Assembly: GCA_030407085.1 (NCBI GenBank)
Contig: CM059582.1
Coordinates: 51,101,001-51,165,000 of the forward strand
Direction of reading: 5' to 3'
From: Trichopria drosophilae
Lineage: Eukaryota; Arthropoda; Insecta; Hymenoptera; Diapriidae
DNA: 64,000 nucleotides
This document shows positions 46,740-59,478 of this stretch, one piece after another. A program made the position numbers and the translations under genes. Each line of letters begins with the position of its first letter. The first letter of the stretch is position 1. Below the pieces are notes generated by a model that saw only the letters and a list, made by a program, of their open reading frames with translations, was not told the DNA's origin and did no database searches.

Positions 46740-49700
46740 TTTACTACAAAAACATAATCATCATTGTAGAGAATATCTATTGCCGGAAAAATCTTTTCAA
46801 TGACTCTTATCTTATGAAGGAGATGTTGCCAACCTTACTTTGAAATTGAAAAAAAAAATATTAAGAAATATAAAAGTACACAATTAAATAAAAGCCACGA
46901 TTCTTATGAAAGACACTTGTAGACAGGTAAAATCTGTGTAATGAACGGCTACTAAATCTTAAGAAACTTTCAAAAGTGAACCGTGAAAAAATATTTCTAC
47001 AATTTTCTTATTTCGACGATCTGTACTAAAATAGAAACAGAAAATTTGGTTAACAAATGTAATAAATATCTCAAATAATACAAAAGTTAAATTAATTCAG
47101 CGTATTTCGAAATATCAGAGTTTAAAAAGTTTGAAAAAATTCTTTTAGTGACAATAAATTTCGTGCCGTTCGGTTTTCAGGTTCAACATATACATTTTTC
47201 ATAAACATAATCTTTTATATTACATGCAAGAAATTTCTGTAATAGTTTAATAGGAAAGTAAATTTTTTAGCTGTCGTATCGAGCTACATCTGACAAATGT
47301 AGTCACATTTAATTAACTGCGATCTCGGTTGTAACTTTCTCCTGGCAGGTCAAATTATACCTGACAGATCAAGCATAAACCATATTCACACTGATATGAT
47401 AAGTTGTTATACATATTTACTCGTTGTTTCAATTCAAGAAATTTGATTTAGTGTTCTCGTTATCGCCATTAACGTAATTACCATCAACAACTACGCTCTC
47501 GCGTTGATCTTAATCAATATTAAAATTATTAGTATATATGATCTTGTGAATTGTTATAAATCATTGCTAGGTAAAGGAGTTGTTGAAATTTACTGTAGAT
47601 GAAAAAATGAATGTAATCTATTTGAAGAAATAAATAACCTGTTGACATACAGAGTATTTCGCCCTGAAAGAGAAACTTCAAAAAACAGTACCTGAAGATT
47701 TTTAATTCTGGAAATTATATTTGTGTAAAATATATTGATATGTTTGAAAATAAGTGCACTAGATATTAATATTGCACATGAAATTTAAACTACTATTTTC
47801 TAAATAAAATTATAGTAATTTTAAAGTAGTAAAGGAATGTTTTAGTTTGGTGATAAATTAGTGTTTTTAATTATTTATTAGTAAACATGAATACTAATTT
47901 AAATAGTGACTCACTTTTCATTTTTAACTAATTCAAATTTAAAAAGCAGACTTATGAAAGGTTTTGGGTCTATACATAAAAATTAAAAACCTTTATTATA
48001 TCAAATATTTCTTTGAAAAAACTGTTTAAAACACTCTTTCAATATGTGTGCTTGTGAAACAAAAAGTTTTGGAACAATCACGTCAAATGCTTATTTTACC
48101 GCTGTAACTTCCGCTAGTAATTAATTTTATAAAATGTTTAAATAAAATATGTTTATTTGAATTTGATTCATTTATCGACTTTTGCATTTGAAGTTTGGCA
48201 CAAGGAGTAGCCATTTTTCAAGCATAATGGTAAAATGGCAAATAATACGAGAAGGTCTTCAGTTTTCATACAATTTTTACTCGGTTTGACCAATTGCTCC
48301 CACGACCTAGATCCGGGAGAATAATGAGATTAGTGATTATGACATCATTATTAAATACAAAAAATAGGAGTTGTATGGATTTTGCCAAAATTTTTATTTT
48401 TATCTCATTGGTTTTTATTATCATTTTCTCATGGTATTATCATTGCGCATTTTAATTACTTTTAATAAATAAAGGTACATTTGATTAAATTAGACTGCAC
48501 AATGTTTAAAAAACAAATGGCGATAAAAATTTATAGATTTTCTATGCATTATGAAAAAATTATAAAATATTTCAAATGTACTAACAAAATTTGTAGTGGT
48601 TTTAGAGCCCAAATATCGTTTTAAGTTTTAAAAATTTGCACATTTAAATATTTTTACTAGCATCCAAATTTTTTTAAAATTTCGGGATGCTGTAACTAAA
48701 AAACTATGAGCTTTTTAAAAATGCATTCATTTTTAACTTTGTCATTACAAGAATGAAAAGTCAGAATTAATTGAAGAATACATTGGAAAATTTCTAGATT
48801 TTTCAGTCAATAGGTTAGAGAAATTTTGTATTTTTATTTCTTTGAAAATTGCACATGTTACATAGTTTGTAATTTTTATGTTTTCTTTTCTTTTTCTTAA
48901 AAAATGATAACTATCTAGAATAATATTGAAAACAATATTTTTCATAAATTTCCCCATATTTTTTTAAATTTTGAAAGAATTCAAAGAAAACAATTTTCAA
49001 AATATCAACATAAAAATCTCAGTGTATTTCTCAATCAACTCTCATAACTTTGTTCTTATTATTTTTTTTAAAGAAGCTTATAGTGTTTTAGTTAGTAAAT
49101 CCTGCTAGTTTTGTCAAAAATATTAATTTCGGACGCTATTTTGAGGATCGCCATAATATATTTTGCATCTCGGACCCCACCTGTCTTAAAATTTAGGACT
49201 CGAAAACTCATTTTTAGAGGAAAAGGATGTGTATTTTACATCTTACTTAAAAATGTTTGAAATTCTTACTCTTTCATTTTAGACAAATTCTGGGGCGATA
49301 TTCTGAAAGAACATGAAATTTTACGTCAGATATCTATGTTCGATACTTTTTTTGGTAAAAACGGTATGAAAAAACACAGTTCGAAAATTCCTCAAAAATT
49401 GACAACATTTGAGACTTAATGAGTTAAACAACTATCTAACTGCTGTGAGATTGTGGCATGAACACACACAAGTTGTTTGAAGGTCGCAGATGACATTTTC
49501 ACTACAAAAGTTTTATATTTTTCCGCTTACAATCTATGATAAAGAATATCACATTTCAATTAAAAAAGTGCACTTCTGTTCTGAATCTCTTGTTTGCGGT
49601 TGAAACCGGAAAATGGCAGATTTCCTCAACTTGGTTCGCATTGTCTCAAATTCTGTCCAAACATTCCATCAGCTGACTAATAAAAATTGCAAAAAGTAAT

Positions 49701-49795
49701 GTCTCAAAATCTTTGTAGAAGAAACTTCATCGTCAGCAAAGTTCAGAAAGGGCTCTTGCATTTTTGTGATTTGATTCTTTTGTCTGATTCTCATA
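46740..49795. other. Long AT-rich stretch, no gene recognised
   Basis: Low-complexity sequence, slightly GC-richer near 47280-47530. No element termini or coding run were found. Confidence 0.5.
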
Positions 49796-50335
49796 ATTTT
49801 TCATTCCCTTAGCGAGGGCGTTTCTGGAGTTTTCCATATGATCTATGGCCGATTCTTTGGGGCGATCGAGGACGTCTTGAGCGACAACGCCACTCGATCC
49901 GCATTTCGTAGGGCTTGGCCGTTCTGCGAGGCTTTATTAGCCGTATATGCCGCAAATCGGAGCCAAGAGGCACATTTGCTGACGGTCGTTAACCGAACAA
50001 GCGTGTGCATCGAGATCGAGCTATTGCACTTTTAATGTCGTCTTCCTGGGACAGGTCCAAGAATCGGGATGCAGGAGCATACGCGCGCTTCTTTAGCGGC
50101 TTTCACGTTATTTATTTGCGAGGGTGGCTCGCGCGTGAATATCGTTCTTTACGTACATCTCAATGTCTTTTTAACAGCGATTCCTGAAACCAAGGATTCA
50201 GCATCTTTTCATTCCTCCTTTTTACTCGTTTCATAGATTCCTCCTTTCAATGTACTGGAACTTCCCTAACCTTCGGTCGATAGTGAGACAGATGTACTTT
50301 TCTAGCTTCGTTTTATTACTTGCATACTTCGTGTC
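49796..50335. other. GC-richer island with small ATG frames
   Basis: A well-bounded GC-richer block. A plus-strand frame at 49838-50035 starts at a true ATG (MIYGRFFGAIEDVLSDNATR...) and ends at TAA after 65 codons with protein-like composition. It has no recognisable domain. A second frame (50005-50187) overlaps it. A small exon, a short-ORF gene or a constrained regulatory block are all possible. Confidence 0.25.
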
Positions 50336-51072
50336 TTCCAAAATATGTTCGTCCCTCAGAAATTCAGAAGAACCCAATGTAAGAGCTACTCAATAAATGT
50401 CTTCTTTTGCTTTTACATCATCTTGATAATACTTGATCTGATCCAGTCAAATTCCTACAATATTATGGCAAAACTCAATTTGTTGCATAACAAATGCGTA
50501 TAAACAAGACTTATACGGCAAAGTCATGACATCGCAAATTCTTACTTAATAAATGCTATGATGCAATCTTTATTTGTTTTTATCCAGCATAACACAACGA
50601 AACTTTCGATCACCTTGTCCGTTGATGGTTTTTTTAAAGGAAAAGCGTGCGGAAAATATCAACATAAGAAAATGACCTGCATGAATTTATTATAAAATAT
50701 TTATCGGCTTTAGTTTCGTAATCGGATATTAATATCACTTTCAATGAAATCGTGCTCCATTCAAGGGTTTTACATGCGCATAAACGCACTGACGATGACC
50801 AATTATCTCTTTGGCGGATCCCATGAAGCACTACATTTGCATGTATTACGATGAATTATCGCTGCATTCATCATTGTCATACTATTAAGTACTCAATTTT
50901 AGCGTCTCTTTACAGCAAACCGTTGTAAAATAACGAACCTGTTAACTGAATCCATCATCGATTCTCATCTTTCGATAGCGATCAGCGTTCGATTCTAATC
51001 GTTATTATGTCGTTTCTGAAGCGTGATTATATTTATAGAACATGGCAAGTGAAAAACTTGAGAGTTTCCGCA
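50336..51072. other. Intergenic stretch, nothing recognised
   Basis: Moderately AT-rich, with no gene or repeat signature before the retrotransposon insertion. Confidence 0.45.
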
Positions 51073-51086
51073 TACATACATCACTT

Positions 51087-51475
51087 TTTTTTATTTATTT
51101 AAGCATTTTAAATCTTTTACAGATTTATTTCTGCTTTGCAGACTACATGATGTATGTTACAACTGCGTATTTAATCTAATTCATATTTTGACATTACACT
51201 CATTTAGGTACTTAAATATGTATTTACACGCTGCCATGTTCGGTTTACAAATGATCGGTCTTACATTTAGCGGTATTTGTAATTTTATTTTTTTCAAATT
51301 TTCAAGGAGCGATATTCGCTGATTATCATATCTTCCACACTGCCAAATCACATGGTCCAAATTTTCTTTTTGACCACATTGACACAGAGGGGAATCTACA
51401 ATATTTATTTTGGCCAATGACTCCGCTAAGTTATAGTGTCCTGATCTTGCACGGTTTACAAATGTTATAAGGTTC
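51087..51475 (-). mobile_element. 5'-truncated non-LTR retrotransposon (LINE) insertion
   Basis: Minus-strand insertion of 389 bp, flanked by a perfect 14-bp target-site duplication, TACATACATCACTT (51073-51086 and 51476-51489). At the low-coordinate end is an A-rich tail (AAATAAATAAAAAAAA on the minus strand). A 3' UTR of about 90 bp precedes it, and upstream of that is the C-terminal end of the reverse-transcriptase polyprotein. Severe 5' truncation with an A tail and target duplication is the classic product of target-primed reverse transcription. Confidence 0.85.
51181..51474 (-). pseudogene. C-terminal fragment of LINE ORF2 (I/Jockey/R1-like)
   Basis: A 97-residue open fragment ends at TGA (complement of 51181-51183). 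It begins NLITFVNRARSGHYNLAES. It then carries CQCGQKENLDHVIWQC, a C-x-C-(8)-H-(4)-C cysteine/histidine motif. This motif, preceded by R-x-R-(2)-HYNL, is typical of the end of ORF2 in I-, Jockey- and R1-like LINEs, downstream of the catalytic domains. The frame is intact to its stop, but reverse transcriptase and endonuclease are missing through 5' truncation, so it is non-functional. Confidence 0.8.
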
Positions 51476-51489
51476 TACATACATCACTT

Positions 51490-53480
51490 AGCATGCTAAT
51501 ATTTCTCCTAGTATAGTCCTTGATGTATTTCTACTGTTGTCAATCGATATTTGGGAATTGCATTTACCAAGATTATGTTAAAAAGTCATCACGTACGAAT
51601 CACCTTAAGCCTCGCCTAGGACCACGATCCACTGACCTGAAAATACAAACATATTAGGATGCTTAGTTCATGTTGACATTTCGTATGAATTTATTTGAAG
51701 CGTCGGCGGCTCTGGGAGCTTTCGTTGGAGGTCAATATCTCGTTTATATCGCAAGAAAAATACCGATAGGCTATTAATCACGCATTACCGACTAATTGCT
51801 CAATAACGATGAAACTTCTGCAACGATTGTACATAAATCATGTTCGCTTGCTATTATCACTATTATTTTATTACTGATATAATTTTAGTACCTGCTCTTC
51901 ATAAAAATTCATGAGAGTTATATATCATCGAACGTAACCAGAAGAATACTTTTTTCCAGTAATAATTGCTTAATTACATCTGTCGCTTATAATTTAAGCG
52001 TACTCGAGTCACTTCATTAAACGAGAAAAAAATTTAAATTACAAACTTTATTGCGCTAAAGAACGTTTCCTGAACTTCAAGATGCATTGAAATAACAAAC
52101 AATTTAATGAATACTTAGAACTCTCTAAACAATAATTCCTGAAATTTTACAAATTTCACCGAGGCACTTATTAAATACTTTTCGTGACATTATATAAATC
52201 AAGGTTGTAATTGGGGTTGATTAGCCCAATAATCAATGATACGATGGGCGCGTTAATAAATAATTCTCTTTTTTCTAATTTATTAACTTCGAAATATAAA
52301 AACATTTTATACTTCAACCCTAATTCATATTTTTCATGCATAATAAATTTAGAAACAAACCAGCAGTACAAGTTTTTTTTAATACTATTGAGTTTTTTTT
52401 TTATTTCTGATTTTGAAATCATACATACAAATTTTTGTATCATACAATTTTATGTCAATTTTTCATCCGTTATCAAAATTTAATCGGTATAAATCGGATT
52501 AAATTGTGACGCTAACATTTATGATAGAAATTGACATGATCTTCTTCTATGTCTTAATTTTCATATTTAGTATAGTAGAAGTTATCATGTCCCACGTAGA
52601 GTTAAATGTTTGAAATCAGTTTTTTATCCTAAGTTAAGGTTCAAATAAATAAATGCTTACTTAAAGTCTAAATACTAGAAAACTAATAGACTCAATAATT
52701 AAGCATTGAATTTTTTATAAAACTTTTTTACATTTATTTCATAAACAAATATCAATGACTTTAAAAAGCATAAAAAGAAACAAGAAAAATGTTAATACAT
52801 CGTGCGTAATTCCTCTTTAGAATGCAGTTTTCTTGCCGCTTACTAAAGCTACGTAAGATGTTTTTATAGTTTATGAATTTACTTTTCACGTTACGAAAAA
52901 AAACTTGGCTGTTTAAACAATTCATTTATGCTCAGTTAGTTTACCACATAATCTTCAGCGAATAGAATCTACTCGCGCATATTAAAAATTATGTAATTTA
53001 CCACACTTTAATATGAAAAAATATTAATGGCTCCACTCATGGACAGTTTTTCCAGGAAACTAATTGAAATAGTTCATTAAGAAAAATAGTGATAAAAAGC
53101 CATGGAATGTCGCGGTTTCAATTTCTTATCCCATTACGCATAATTGATATTACTCGAATTGATAAATAAACAAGATACTTTTTAAGTAATGAAAAGTTCA
53201 TCGGAAAAAGATTTTGGAAGCAGCATTTTTCTTAATTAAGTCTTAAAATAAGCATATGTTTTGAATATTTTTGGACTTTATGAAATTATTAGAATGAATA
53301 TGATCCAAAAATGTCGATATAAAAATGATGTAGTGGACTCGCGTGATGGATGTCGCTCAGCGCGCGTCACGTTTCACGTGCAATTGACATCAATATGTAT
53401 GCACATCATGAAAATGATGCAATTTAGAGCAGTTTAACCTGAAAAAAATGTTAATAACCGAACTCGTCGACAGCCTTTCC
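51490..53480. other. AT-rich stretch, nothing recognised
   Basis: Overlapping complementary frames at 52171-52483 on both strands are a by-product of AT-rich sequence. No repeat termini were found. Confidence 0.5.
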
Positions 53481-54480
53481 AGGAAACTGATCAAAATAGT
53501 TCCACGTGCGTCGGCTCGCCTCTTTGCCGATGCGCCTCCGCCGTATACATATATATATATATACCCGTCCGGATAATCGGAAACTTGCGGCCACTTAATT
53601 TTTTCTCCTCTTACTCCGCATTTTTCCCGTCGTGCTCCATTCGATACTGCCTCTTACGTCGCGCGGCATCATATGCGGCTTTTACCCGTTTATCAGCCCC
53701 ATCTCATCTTGATTGGCAAAACCTACAAGAGCGTTATTTTGTGTTCACATAGTTGTTAGATCCGCGTAGATAAGCGTGTAATCATGTTACGCGCCGTAAA
53801 ATAAAGGAAGGAACTGTCAAGTGTCAATCATTAAATTCGATTTCTCCGCGCCCCGCCCGCACCGACTCGTATCCAGGATCGAATTTGCATGAGACATGCG
53901 GGTTTCGACTCACGGGCTGATTAAGAACCGCATCCTAATTGTTAATTTTGATGCGCGGATTAATGAACGAGAAAATTATGCCCAGTATTTTAATTCTCAT
54001 GTCAGGTTATCGGACTTCCTTTCGAAAGATCTACAACGACGTTCTAATTGAAAAGAGATCGTCGATTAATTTTCTTGCAATTTAAATCAATAATGAGATA
54101 CTTGATCGATTGTTGCTGCTCACATTGTATTCATTTTCTATGAGCGCTTTTAAACCTGGTGTACTTGAAAAATTATCGCTTTTCTCGCGCACTACTAAGG
54201 AATGCCAAACGAAGTGTCAGAGTCGTAAAGAGCAATGAAAGAGAAAGATCGCTGGGAAGGAGAGAGTGAGAAAGAATGAAAGATGGAGGTCGAAAGCACC
54301 CGGATAATTGCCGAGTGCGCTGGTTCAATTAAAAAGTCAATCAGCCTTCCCCTGCTCCTCGGTTCACCGTTCCGTCGCGAAATGGACCTTAGTGACGCAA
54401 AACACCTCGCGGACACATTCGCTCTGCGATTTCCCATCGTTCCGATCTGATGGGAAAGATTGATTCCCTTTAAAACCTAT
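53481..54480. promoter_or_regulatory. GC-richer block with octamer and homeodomain sites
   Basis: An (AT)n run lies at about 53547-53562. ATTTGCAT (53883-53890) is an exact POU octamer and GGATTA (53957-53962) a Bicoid/Otx-class site. CTGATTAAG, CTAATTGTTAATT and TTAATG surround them within 100 bp. No credible frame is present. The density of homeodomain-type sites in a bounded GC-richer block suggests a developmental enhancer. This is inferred from motifs only. Confidence 0.35.
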
Positions 54481-54880
54481 ATCTGGGTTCAAGAAATTTC
54501 TCGTCTAATACCAAAATTATGACATCTAGTCGAGTAAACAACTTTTGACATTTGCTAGAAGGATATTCTTGACTAGGTCATGACCATTCATTAAAAATGA
54601 AATGGTTTTCTCCTGTTATTTGCCGTTAATTTAAGTATTTTTTACGTAACGCTTATCATGACATCGCAGAAATACATCATTTTTGCCTAAGGACTATGAG
54701 CGGTACAATTTAAAGAATTGGCAACTATAAAACCTGGTCTATAGGTTCGTTTCATTAAAATTTAATTTCTGAATAAATAGTCCCTAGAAACGATACTATC
54801 GTTTCATCTTCTTTTAAGTCCATTGACCTAACAAAGATGAAAAGTTACTAATTAAAAGAAAAAAAAGTATGGCCCAAGTC
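54481..54880. other. AT-rich stretch, nothing recognised
   Basis: No features were noticed. Confidence 0.45.
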
Positions 54881-55157
54881 GCGTGCAAGACTGGCGAGGA
54901 TCATTTGGAGCAAAGGCATAATATAAGCGACTATTTTAACGACTAATTAAAAGTCGGATTGTCGACACGACACATTCCAATCGAGCTCACCTGACATACT
55001 CCTTCGTCCTTCGTAGCTCGTTCCTCGTGATTTACGATTTGCTCAAATTTAACCAATGAATTTATAGACGCGCATACTTAGGTTAGAACATAAATTGGCC
55101 GAAACAATAACGACTAGCCGCACACTAGTTTACGAGGGTTGCCGATTAGAAAAGGCT

Positions 55158-55382
55158 TTATGACCGAAACTGCGTAAATCTGTCTTCCTGAACCTTTTTA
55201 TCATCGCTCTTAACGATCGCGTAAATAACCGATGTCTGTTCTGGAGTGGGTATCGTCTTAATTAAACGCGATTTCCGACGTATCATGAGGGTTGCGTCCA
55301 CTTCCCAGGAGGCCTCGGTGTCCCACTTTCGACTGGCTGAAAACTTTGTATATAATTTGTATCTTTTGTAATTTAGTGCCAT
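55158..55382 (-). CDS. Possible small ORF or terminal exon, 74 codons
   Basis: A true ATG (complement of 55380-55382) and TAA stop. The sequence starts MALNYKRYKLYTKFSASRKW and has a charged, protein-like remainder ending DDKKVQEDRFTQFRS. Codon use is GC-richer than in the flanks. TTTTCAG precedes CCAGTCG within the frame, so the right-hand part could instead be intron with an acceptor there. No domain is recognised. Confidence 0.2.
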   Translation of the reverse strand: MALNYKRYKLYTKFSASRKWDTEASWEVDATLMIRRKSRLIKTIPTPEQTSVIYAIVKSDDKKVQEDRFTQFRS

Positions 55383-55559
55383 TTAGAAAAACCCTGATAA
55401 ATGAGAGTATTTTTTGTTGCAAGCTATAAATTTAGTTAAGATCGTAAAATGAAGCGGGTTTTTTTTCTATTTACATTTAATCCGCTGCATAAAACAGTTG
55501 AAAATTCTTATACTTGCACCCTCGTAATGTATGCTTAAACGTATACTTGGATGCAAGGA

Positions 55560-56180
55560 CGAATGCGGACAAAGATTAACGGCCGTACTTGTAAACACGT
55601 GCTTGGACTGTGCGGCCTCATCAATTCTACCCGCGAGTCCCTTCACTTCTCCCCTCGCAAAATTATCATTTACTCGGCCTCATCCCTAGAAAATACGGAT
55701 CAGCCTTTAAAGCCCTCTTGTTAGTGAAGAAGAATCGAGTTCTCTCTGACGAATCCACAATTTCAGAGGCTCGTAATGAATACTTTTGTAGTTTAATTAT
55801 GGAGCATCACAATAATTTGAGAATTAACCATAGGTCAGTTCAGCGGATCAAACGCAATTCCCTCGTATTCAAAACATTGCAAAATTTCCAGATGACAATG
55901 ATACTCACATAATTACTGTCGGCAAATACCAGCTTGATCAACGCGGTTGACAAAAGGAAACGTAATCGACGAGCATCGTATATTACAAATAAATACTGAT
56001 TGGCGTAATTGTGCGGCTGGAATTTAGATACTGTCCCGCGACCTGAATTTATGTTCATGATTTCATCGTGAATCAAGCGACTAATGCAAATCTTAAACGT
56101 CAGATTTATAAGATTGAAATGAGAAATGAATTTGAATGGCGCAAATGCAGAGTTCAGTTCTGTAGAATACATAATCGTCT
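55560..56180. other. GC-richer stretch, unassigned
   Basis: A frame at 55610-55912 (plus) is open for 100 codons but is not recognised. Its first half is GC-richer and reads RPHQFYPRVPSLLPSQN; the second half is AT-driven. A minus-strand frame overlaps its end. Confidence 0.2.
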
Positions 56181-56639
56181 ATATCACATCAATAATACAA
56201 AGTGACTTTGAAAGGAGCATGTGTGCGTTATAGCGTGGTTCAAATTACAAGATATGTCTTTATATTTTTCGCATTCCAGTAATGATTTTCGAAATATGTC
56301 GGTTGAAGAATGAAAACATTGTAGAAACACGAGTAGCGTAATAACTAAAGAGCTGTTTATAAATGCCATTAGAACCAATTGCAATTTCAGTTGCAATCAA
56401 ACAAACCGTTAAGAGAATGGTAAAAGTAATGGACAATTTGGAAAAGATAGGAAAATAGTAAAGGACGCAAAGCGAATCTGGAGGTAGATAAGGATTGTAG
56501 AAACAGAATGACAAGGATGGAAAAGGCGTTGGTGGTGGAGAAGAGTGAAAAAGCTGCAACTTTCAGCAGCGTTGCTCGGTACTCTCTTGCTCTATCTCTC
56601 TGTCTCTCTCTGACTTTCGGGTGTAACAATCTTCTATTA

Positions 56640-57100
56640 TTGAGAGCCCTGTTTACAAATTGAACTCACCGAGTCGATCACCTCCTCGCCGAACTGCCGC
56701 CTCTCAACCCCTGCTTTCGGACCAACCGTCGACTATAGTTTAGAGTATTGCGCGGTACCTCCAACTCCAGCTGAAGAGGAGGATAAATACGGGAAACCAG
56801 CTAGAGGGACAGAGAAAACCCGAGGAAAAGAAACGGACAGGAGTTCGAAAAGAGGAAGGACGAGCACGGAATCGAAAGCATAGAAAAAGACGGAAATAAG
56901 TCGGAAAATGGATGAGGAGAGAGATGAGGAAGAAAGGGATACTTCCAGTTTTCGTAAGTTTTCGGGCGCCGCGGAAGAAACTTTATTCCGCTGACTTGTC
57001 GCTGGGTTTGCGCGTCTTGTGTTGTCCGTAAACCGGTGGCGGACGTCGAACCCAGAAAACTCTGTCACGTACAACTCCTGCAAACCAGTGACACTCCGCG
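56640..57100. other. Purine-rich plus strand with splice-donor-like sites
   Basis: About 56770-56945 is strongly G+A-rich on the plus strand and ends in TTCCAGTTTTC|GTAAGT (donor GT at 56954). ATG at 56908 opens MDEERDEEERDTSSF before that donor. On the minus strand ACTCG|GTGAGT occurs near 56670. These could be exon ends with purine-rich splicing enhancers. The minus-strand 116-codon frame is a Ser/Leu/Phe product of the purine bias. Confidence 0.2.
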
Positions 57101-57419
57101 TTATCTACAGCGCTTTTCCACTAACCTTATCTGAATATTCAAAATGAATTACTGAGGTTTCGGTTTAAGGCATAGAAATAAGACATGTTTTTTTAGAGAC
57201 GAGTTCTAAAGAATGATGAAATAACTGAAGCATTGAAATATTGCGGAGAATGCACTCGACATCTCGTTACACAATTGCATAAAAATGTGTAAAAATCCTG
57301 ATTCAAGCGTCTATCTGTTCTGCGAGCGTAAGACGAGTCGACTTTGATAATATAGTGCTTATCGAAGTAGTTTATGACGATGCACTGCTCAGCTGTATTC
57401 CTACGGCCTCAGCCTGCCT

Positions 57420-58440
57420 GTACATCTTATCCAAGTGTTATTCAATCGCGAATCTCACAATGGACGTTAGGGCGGGTCAGTAATGCTATTCTAAATATTT
57501 AGAAGACGATCGATGAGTCTTCGACGACGTTTCTTTGAATTTATAGATAAGGAGGATCAGAAAGTTTGCTATCTATTGGTATCCTGTTTAACATTTCTGT
57601 ATCAACTGTCTCTATTTTTAACTATGTTCATATCGCTTTTGTCATTATAACTTTCTTATTTACTTTGACGAACCCTTTCTTCTTTCTTTTTAAATCTATC
57701 ATTGTCAATATCATATATTATTGTCGTCAACATTTTCCACAACGATCTGGTCTTAAATTTTTTTGTGTCGATGAAAAGTCGGTTGCGAAGCACGTTCGCG
57801 ATTGGAGGAATCTACGTGTAACCTACTTATCGCGTCTTGTGTAGGAAAGACAAGCTCATCCATGCGAAGACTAAACAGTGGCATTCCAACCGGAGATATT
57901 GACTCCCCAGTGACGACGACCCCGCGCGTACTGTCCGCTGAACAATTCATGACGTACAGTCCATTCTGCCACTGTGAGCTAAGTTAAGTCCCTCCACCGA
58001 GAGTTCGTCGCACCATCGAACGCCCCCGAGACGACCCCCTCATCGATCTTTCTACAAGGGTTGTCAAAGGCCGTCTTTCTCTCTTCACCACTCCTCTGAC
58101 CAGTATCCTACGTCTTGCTCACGCTTCCTGCACTTCCGCTTCGAAGATAGCCTCTTGCTGTCCTCCTCCCTATACTTTTTCTTAATATTTCTTTCCTCTC
58201 TCTTTTCCTTACCGTATTTTTGCAGTGTAGCTATTCCCTTTCTTCATTCATGTCTTTTTCTCTTTTTGTAGTTCTGTGCGCAGTTAGGTCCGGAATGTTA
58301 CTGTTTTTTATTCACCTTCACTTTCTTTGTGGTATTTCCATTTTGCTGGACGTCCAAATGACTCCAAGATGAATCACGAAATGTGTTTATAGAGGCACGA
58401 ATGATGTGGGACAATAAAATTGATGAGGAGCTGAAACCAG
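57420..58440. other. GC-richer block, possible small exon at about 57842
   Basis: After CGCGTCTTGTGTAG a plus-strand open stretch reads MRRLNSGIPTGDIDSPVTTT and on to a TAA at 57985-57987. It has protein-like codon use and could be a terminal exon. Downstream, 58060-58300 is CT-rich. No product is recognised and no partner exon can be named. Confidence 0.2.
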
Positions 58441-58796
58441 ATTCATTGACAGCTTAAAAAGAGACATTTAATTATAATTCTTTTAACAAAATATACTTTT
58501 GAAGCATAAGAAATAATCGATTTGGTAAGTCTTTTGGCTTTGTAAGTTTCAGTATATCAGTCTCCAGCCCTTGAAGCATTAAACAGGCTTCTTATGAAGA
58601 CCCGCTTAAAGCTCAGCTTTATCTCCTTAATATGCCACGTATTATCGTCTAGACTCTCCGACTCTTACATTTATTCAGAGAATCCCTTATTTTGAGCATT
58701 TTTGTAATTGTCAATGTTAGTAATTGATTTAGACTGGTTGGAAATACTTGAACCAGTAGCTATAAGCAATAGAAAATATATAACTTTCGTAGGTGG
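58441..58796. other. AT-rich stretch, nothing recognised
   Basis: No signal was found before the TTAA-flanked element. Confidence 0.45.
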
Positions 58797-58800
58797 TTAA

Positions 58801-59478
58801 CCCATTAACGTCGGGTGCACCTCAAAATCCGGACAAATAAAAGAACAGACACTTCAACGAACAGACATTAAAAAACCAGACATTTCAAAAAACATACAGG
58901 TCAAAAATTGATTTGACCTTCAAGTGACCTACAAAATAATCAAATCTCTTTTTTTTAGCTATTGGGTTTTTGAAGAAAAATAAATAAATGTCTCAAAAAA
59001 TTCTGAAAAAATTCTATTCCATTCTTAAATCGATATTAAACATTTTTCATTCTTATATTTTTTTTCTAAATGTCCGCACTTCTCGAGAAAAAATTCTTGA
59101 AAGTTTAAGTACAAAATTTGGCGTTTTGGCCGCCACTTTCAATTTTTGTGGACCAAAATTAACTATATCAATCATCGATACATTGAGTTTAGATCAAAAG
59201 TACACGATCTATAAAGATTTTAGAGTGATTCCAAACCGGAAACTGGACAAAAATCGAAGTTGAAAAAAAGTTTATTGAAAAAAATCGTGTTATTTTTACG
59301 AAAAACCTCCATTTTTACATGGATATTTAAATTGTTTCAAAATTTCATGGACACCATCGGAAAGAGCAACCTTTTTTCGACAAAATTCACTATATCACGG
59401 TTATTTTCTCCGTCAAATGAATTGGAAATAGCGACGTGAAAGTGTGGCTTAAAAAGTGTCTTTCCCGGCGTTAATGGA
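58801..59478. mobile_element. TTAA-flanked piggyBac-like MITE (678 bp)
   Basis: TTAA target duplications lie at 58797-58800 and 59479-59482. The termini are CCCATTAACGTCGGG and, reverse-complemented, TCCATTAACGCCGGG, differing at two positions. Short C-rich ends at TTAA are typical of piggyBac. There is no intact transposase. The longest frame (58988-59263, 91 codons) has a Lys/Ile/Phe-rich product and is not recognised. The left part contains a truncated copy of the hAT-like GGGTG family. Confidence 0.7.
58813..58950 (-). mobile_element. hAT-like MITE with GGGTG termini, copy D (truncated)
   Basis: GGGTGCACCTCAAAATCCGG begins at 58813, just inside the TTAA-flanked element. It is followed by the family's GACACTTC, GACATTAAAAAACC and CAGACATTTC units. 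The core keeps a DR5: TGACCT at 58914-58919 and 58925-58930 with spacer TCAAG, plus AGGTCA at 58898. The right half of the element is missing. Confidence 0.6.

Noticed and set aside
47357..47386. GCAGGTCAAATTATACCTGAC as an ecdysone-response palindrome
   Set aside because: The half-sites do not fit the AGGTCA inverted-repeat consensus and spacing.
56733..57083. 116-codon minus-strand frame
   Set aside because: Its Ser/Leu/Phe-rich composition follows from the purine-rich plus strand.
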